Shown: positions 6,879-10,150 of the stretch, one piece after another
Layout of the letters: every line of letters begins with the position of its first letter
Position numbering within the stretch: the first letter of the stretch is position 1
Assembly: GCA_946482585.1 (NCBI GenBank)
Contig: CAMLSI010000170.1
Coordinates: 1-10,150, forward strand
From: an uncultured Lysobacteraceae bacterium
GTDB lineage: Bacteria > Pseudomonadota > Gammaproteobacteria > Xanthomonadales > Rhodanobacteraceae
DNA: 10,150 nt
Reading direction: 5' to 3'
Program-made: the position numbers and the translations under genes
The notes under the pieces: generated by a model
Databases searched by the model: none
What the model was told of the DNA's origin: nothing
Seen by the model: the letters and a program-made list of their open reading frames with translations, nothing else

Positions 6879-6890
6879 TGACGCACGTCA
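6879..6890. promoter_or_regulatory. Short dyad upstream of the PstS-like gene
   Basis: TGACG-CA-CGTCA has five perfectly paired bases each side. Its centre lies about 60 bases upstream of the start of transcription that the candidate -10 at 6933 would give, a spacing common for activator sites. A second overlapping dyad, CACG-TCAAT-CGTG, covers 6884-6896. No known regulator is identified. Confidence 0.25.
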
Positions 6891-6929
6891 ATCGTGAATG
6901 CGACCGCCGCCCTCAGCTCGCCGGGCGCA

Positions 6930-6938
6930 TGGTATCGT
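6930..6938 (+). promoter_or_regulatory. Candidate extended -10 element for the PstS-like gene
   Basis: TGG-TATCGT fits the extended -10 layout (TGn then a hexamer matching TATAAT at four of six). No -35 is seen at the usual distance. It would give a leader of about 27 bases before the GTG at 6972 and would exclude the upstream GTG at 6894 as start. Confidence 0.3.
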
Positions 6939-6971
6939 GCGATTGATTCAGCTTCTGTCGGGTTTTCACCG

Positions 6972-8264
6972 GTGATCACTTCGCGTCCTTTCCGCCGCGC
7001 CCTGCCGCGCGCCCTGTTCCTCGTCTGCGCTGCCTGCTGGCTGATGCCGGCATCGGCGGCCGAACCCGCTGCTGCCGTGGCCAAACCCGCGGCGACGCCG
7101 CCGGCGAAGCCGGCCGACGCCGCAAAACCGGCCGTCGCCAAGCCCGCCGAGGCGAAGCCGGCTGCCGCGGCGGCGAAGACCGCTGACGCGAAACCCGCCG
7201 AAGCGAAACCCGCAGCAGCCAAACCGGCTGTCGCAGCGAAGCCTGCCGCGAAACCCGCGGCCGGCAAGGCTGGCGGTCCGACCCTGATCTGGCGCGGCGA
7301 CATCGCGAGCGCGCGCGGCTTCATGAACGAACTCGCCAAGCAGTACGAGCGCGAAAAGAAAGTCCGCATCCAGCTGACGCCGTTCAGCACGATCTCGGGC
7401 ATCGACGCGGTACAGCAGGGCACGGCGGATCTCGCCGGCAGCCTTCGCCCCAACCATCCCAAGCGCAACGAGGAAACCGGCGTGACCTTCGTGCCGGTCG
7501 CCTGGGACGGACTCGTGATGATCACCTCGACGGCCAACCCGGTGTCGAACCTGTCGCTCAAGGACATCTGGCGCGCGTACTACGGCCGCGCCGACAACTG
7601 GAAGGTGTTCGGCGGCAACGACAAGGGCATCAACATGGTCGCCGTCGCGGGCCCGCTCGACGGCGTCGAGTACGCGCTGCGCTGGCTGATCTTCAAGAAC
7701 GGCGATCAGCGCGTCGCCGTACCGCGCGTCTACCTCAACACGGCCAAGCTCGAAGAAGCCATCGCGCTCGATCCGGGCGGCCTCGGCGTGAGCACGCTGT
7801 CCAACACCGCCGGCAATCCCAAGCTCAAGCTGCTCAACGTCGAAGGCGTCGTGCCATCGACGGCGAGCGTGCGCAACGGCAGCTATCCGCTCTACACGCC
7901 GGTCTACATCGCAGTGCGCGAGGACAGCACCAACGCAGCGACGGTCAAGGATTTCATCGCCTGGCTCGACACGCCGTCGGCCAAGGCGACCCTGCTCAAG
8001 CGCCAGCTCGTGCCGTATTCGGAAGGTCTCGCGCTCAAGGACGGCGACGAAGCGCGCCTGGCCATGATCGAAACCAAGGTCAACGAGACGCCGCTCGCCG
8101 CACCGGCGGCGACGGCCGCCGCGCTGACCCGCGTCGCGCCGACGTCGATGTTGACCCAGGAAGCGAAGGCCGAAGCCGCCGAATCGCGCAGCAAGAAAGC
8201 GGCCGCGAAGAAGGCGAAGACCGACGCGAAAGCCGACGCGGCGGCGACAGCCGGCGGCGGCTGA
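6972..8264 (+). CDS. Secreted PstS-like substrate-binding-domain protein with Ala/Lys/Pro-rich flanks
   Basis: The 430-residue product has a Sec signal peptide (RPFRRALPR, hydrophobic core, likely cleavage near ASA at 29), an Ala/Lys/Pro-rich stretch with repeated AKPA units (31-102), and a periplasmic binding-protein fold (about 103-350). That domain resembles phosphate-binding PstS: GTADLAGSLRP (150-160), VPVAWDGLVMITSTANPVSNLS (175-196), IWRAYYGRADNW (199-210). The phosphate loop of true PstS is not conserved (FSTISGI at 138-144), so the ligand is unknown. A second Ala/Lys-rich tail runs from about 375 to 430. Genes for an ABC permease or ATPase are not adjacent, so it may be a sensor or orphan binding protein. 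GTG 6972 is chosen because the signal peptide begins there; in-frame GTG 6894 would add 26 residues. The Shine-Dalgarno sequence is weak. Confidence 0.78.
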   Translation: MITSRPFRRALPRALFLVCAACWLMPASAAEPAAAVAKPAATPPAKPADAAKPAVAKPAEAKPAAAAAKTADAKPAEAKPAAAKPAVAAKPAAKPAAGKAGGPTLIWRGDIASARGFMNELAKQYEREKKVRIQLTPFSTISGIDAVQQGTADLAGSLRPNHPKRNEETGVTFVPVAWDGLVMITSTANPVSNLSLKDIWRAYYGRADNWKVFGGNDKGINMVAVAGPLDGVEYALRWLIFKNGDQRVAVPRVYLNTAKLEEAIALDPGGLGVSTLSNTAGNPKLKLLNVEGVVPSTASVRNGSYPLYTPVYIAVREDSTNAATVKDFIAWLDTPSAKATLLKRQLVPYSEGLALKDGDEARLAMIETKVNETPLAAPAATAAALTRVAPTSMLTQEAKAEAAESRSKKAAAKKAKTDAKADAAATAGGG

Positions 8265-8266
8265 TT

Positions 8267-8291
8267 CGCCGGCGCGACGCCGATGCCGGCG
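8267..8291 (+). terminator. Weak hairpin after the PstS-like gene
   Basis: CGCCGGC (8267-8273) pairs with GCCGGCG (8285-8291) across an 11-base loop, directly after the stop codon. A second dyad, GTCGCG/CGCGAC, follows at 8300-8323. There is no T-run, and such pairings arise easily in GC-rich DNA, so the terminator role is uncertain. Confidence 0.3.
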
Positions 8292-8385
8292 CGAACCGTG
8301 TCGCGGCGCGTCCGCGTCGCGACCGGCGCCGTCGCAGGCCGGCGGCGCGTCTCCGATCGTTGAACGTTCGCGTCCCGGGTAACGC

Positions 8386-9078
8386 ATGCAGATTCAGGCC
8401 ATCAGCCTAGACCTCGACGACACGCTCTGGCCGATCGCGCCGATCGTCCTGCGCGCCGAGCAGCGCCTGCACGACTGGCTGCTGCAGCATTGCCCCGCGG
8501 TCGCCGCGGAATACCCGATCGCCGCGATGCGCGGGCTGCGCGATCGCATCGCGGTCGAGAATCCGCACCTCGCCCACGACTTCACGGCGCAGCGCAAGCT
8601 CAGCCTCACGACTGCGCTGCAGCCGCACGGCTATGGCGAGGACATCGTCGAAGCCGCGTTCGAGGCGTTCTTCGCGGCGCGCAACGAAGTCGAACTCTAT
8701 GCGGATGCGCGCCCCGCGCTCGAGCGTCTCGCCGCGCGCGTGCCGCTGATCAGCCTGTCAAACGGCAACGCCGATCTCGGCCGCATCGGCCTGCGCCATC
8801 TGTTCGTCGACTGCGTCACCGCTCGCGAATTCGGCGCCGCCAAACCTGAGCCCGGGATCTTTCTCGAAGCCTGCCGGCGCCTCGGCGTCGAACCGCAGTA
8901 CGTGCTGCACGTCGGCGACGATCCGCTGCTGGACGTGCACGGCGCGCGCGGCGCCGGCCTGCCTGCGGCTTGGCTGAACCGCGGCGGCCAGTCCTGGTCC
9001 GAGGCCGTGCGTGCCGACGTGGAATTCCGCGATCTGACCGAACTGGCCGACTGGCTCGATGTCAGGCTCCCGGCCTGA
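8386..9078 (+). CDS. HAD-superfamily hydrolase, YigB-like phosphatase
   Basis: The 230-residue protein carries all four HAD motifs: DLDDT with nucleophile Asp9 and acid Asp11 (motif I), Ser125 in SLSNGN (motif II), Lys153 in AAKPEPGIF (motif III), and GDDPLLDVHGARGAG with Asp178, Asp179 and Asp183 (motif IV). The helical cap between residues 15 and 100 and the overall length fit subfamily IA. It most resembles YigB, a phosphatase linked to FMN and riboflavin-precursor dephosphorylation in Escherichia coli; substrate cannot be settled from sequence. Start ATG 8386 places motif I at the expected distance from the N-terminus; the Shine-Dalgarno sequence is weak (GGG upstream). It lies 121 bases after the PstS-like gene and 65 bases before the aminopeptidase, suggesting co-transcription with the latter. 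Confidence 0.88.
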   Translation: MQIQAISLDLDDTLWPIAPIVLRAEQRLHDWLLQHCPAVAAEYPIAAMRGLRDRIAVENPHLAHDFTAQRKLSLTTALQPHGYGEDIVEAAFEAFFAARNEVELYADARPALERLAARVPLISLSNGNADLGRIGLRHLFVDCVTAREFGAAKPEPGIFLEACRRLGVEPQYVLHVGDDPLLDVHGARGAGLPAAWLNRGGQSWSEAVRADVEFRDLTELADWLDVRLPA

Positions 9079-9143
9079 GACCGCGACACCCGATTCGCTC
9101 CACTGCCTACTCCGAAACGTCCATGACTCCCTCAGGAAGCCGC

Positions 9144-10150
9144 ATGCAAGGATTGACCGAATCGCGCCGCAACAGCCGCGCCATCGAGCTGATCGCGCTG
9201 ACGTCCGACAGACTCGACGCGCAACTCAAGAGCCTCGGCGCGAAGGCGCGGCGCTGGGTCGAGGCGCAGGGTTTCAAGGCCGATGCGGGCAGCCTCGTAC
9301 ACGTGCCCGGCGACGACGGCGGCCTGCGCTGCGTACTCGTCGGCGTCTCGCGCGCGGACGACATCTATGCGCTCGCGAGCCTGCCGCAGCGGCTCGCTCC
9401 CGGCGACTACCGCCTCGCCAACGACGTGCTCGATCCGGCGCGCGCCGCCCTGGGCTGGGCACTCGGCGCCTATCAGTTCGCGCGCTACAAGAAACCGCGC
9501 CGCGCGCCGGCGCAGCTCGTCGTCGACGCCGCGGTCATGGCCGTCGTCGCGCCGCTGGTCGAAGCCGCGACGCGTACGCGCGATCTGATCAACACGCCGA
9601 CCGAGGACATGGGTCCGGCCGAGCTCTGCGCCGCCATGCGCGAACTCGGCAAGGCCAACGGCGCGAAGTACCGCGAATGGGTCGGCGACGCGCTGCTCGC
9701 GCACAACTTCCCGACGATCCATGCGGTCGGCCGCGCAAGCCACCGTGCGCCGCGACTGGCCGAGCTCACCTGGGGCAAGAAAGGCCCTCACCTCGTCATC
9801 GTCGGCAAAGGGGTCTGTTTCGACACGGGCGGCCTCGATCTCAAGCCGGCCGACGGCATGCGCTGGATGAAGAAAGACATGGGCGGCGCCGCGCATGCGA
9901 TCGCGCTCGCCGGCCTCGTCATGCAGGCCAAGCTGCCGGTGCGCCTGAGCCTGCTGATACCGGCCGTCGAGAACGCGGTCGCGGGCAACGCGTATCGACC
10001 CGGCGAAGTCATCACGACGCGCGCCGGCATCACCGTGGAGATCGACAACACCGATGCGGAAGGCCGCCTCGTGCTTTGCGACGCGCTCGCCTACGCGGCG
10101 GAGCAGAAGCCCGACCTGATCCTCGATTTCGCGACGCTGACAGATCGGAA
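9144..10150 (+). CDS. M17 leucyl aminopeptidase family protein (3' end outside the window)
   Basis: This is a cytosolic two-metal aminopeptidase that releases N-terminal residues from peptides. The 335 visible codons include an N-terminal domain (1-140) and the catalytic domain. Residues Lys222, Asp227, Lys234, Asp245, Asp304, Glu306 and Arg308 match the Escherichia coli PepA metal and catalytic set (Lys270, Asp275, Lys282, Asp293, Asp352, Glu354, Arg356) with exactly constant offset 48, so the active site is intact. NTDAEGR is the family signature. The N-terminal domain is shorter than PepA's, so PepB or another family member is possible and I assign no symbol. ATG 9144 has AGGA 6 bases upstream; in-frame ATG 9123 lacks one. 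The last bases are probably adapter, and the expected Gly after ATLT is missing there. Confidence 0.9.
   Translation, partial: MQGLTESRRNSRAIELIALTSDRLDAQLKSLGAKARRWVEAQGFKADAGSLVHVPGDDGGLRCVLVGVSRADDIYALASLPQRLAPGDYRLANDVLDPARAALGWALGAYQFARYKKPRRAPAQLVVDAAVMAVVAPLVEAATRTRDLINTPTEDMGPAELCAAMRELGKANGAKYREWVGDALLAHNFPTIHAVGRASHRAPRLAELTWGKKGPHLVIVGKGVCFDTGGLDLKPADGMRWMKKDMGGAAHAIALAGLVMQAKLPVRLSLLIPAVENAVAGNAYRPGEVITTRAGITVEIDNTDAEGRLVLCDALAYAAEQKPDLILDFATLTDR
10142..10150 (+). other. Probable residual Illumina adapter at the contig end
   Basis: AGATCGGAA is identical to the first nine bases of the TruSeq adapter. It begins exactly where the conserved aminopeptidase motif ATLTG breaks down into TDR. 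The true genomic sequence probably ends at about 10141. Confidence 0.7.

Noticed and set aside
5266..6891. A 541-codon minus-strand open frame opposite degQ
   Set aside because: It is an antisense shadow of degQ with no recognisable domain or ribosome binding site; the protease has signal peptide, triad and PDZ domains.
6966..8387. A 473-codon minus-strand open frame opposite the PstS-like gene
   Set aside because: Its Arg/Gly-rich composition is the complement of Ala/Lys-rich coding on the plus strand, and the plus-strand product has a signal peptide and a known fold.

Overview
The window is GC-rich bacterial chromosome, roughly two-thirds G+C by eye, with dense coding and strongly G/C-ending codons. 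The gene content points to a gammaproteobacterium of the Xanthomonadales/Lysobacterales type or a relative: a class II ribonucleotide reductase split into NrdJa and NrdJb (as known in Pseudomonas), a lysine/alanine-rich histone H1-like protein, and a periplasmic DegQ-type protease. This placement is inferred from gene content, since no marker RNA gene is present. The last nine bases match the start of the Illumina TruSeq adapter, so the right edge is probably a contig end from a draft or metagenomic assembly.

Left half, minus strand, read right to left: nrdJa (1684-4962), a histone H1-like gene (1035-1604), then nrdJb (690 to the left edge and beyond). NrdJa is interrupted by a 377-residue intein (2866-3996) with a LAGLIDADG homing endonuclease. 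It sits directly before the cysteine expected to carry the catalytic thiyl radical. NrdJa lacks the usual C-terminal cysteine pair, and NrdJb is expected to supply that function, so the two should work together in cobalamin-dependent dNTP synthesis. The histone-like gene between them has a good ribosome binding site and is followed by a perfect 11-bp hairpin.

The middle region, 4963-5379, is a divergent intergenic region of 417 bases. It contains a 14-base palindrome close to nrdJa and two hairpins starting with GTAG, in the same orientation. No cobalamin riboswitch was recognised in it.

Right half, plus strand: a DegQ/DegP-family periplasmic serine protease (5380-6771) followed by a 10-bp hairpin; a secreted PstS-like substrate-binding protein with long Ala/Lys/Pro-rich flanks (6972-8264); a HAD-family phosphatase (8386-9078); and an M17 leucyl aminopeptidase cut by the right edge (9144-10150). 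The last two lie 65 bases apart and may be co-transcribed.

I found no clear undescribed multigene system. The most notable features are the intein at the radical cysteine of a split reductase, the histone-like gene inside that split locus, and an A10 tract near the end of nrdJb where any slippage would truncate the protein.
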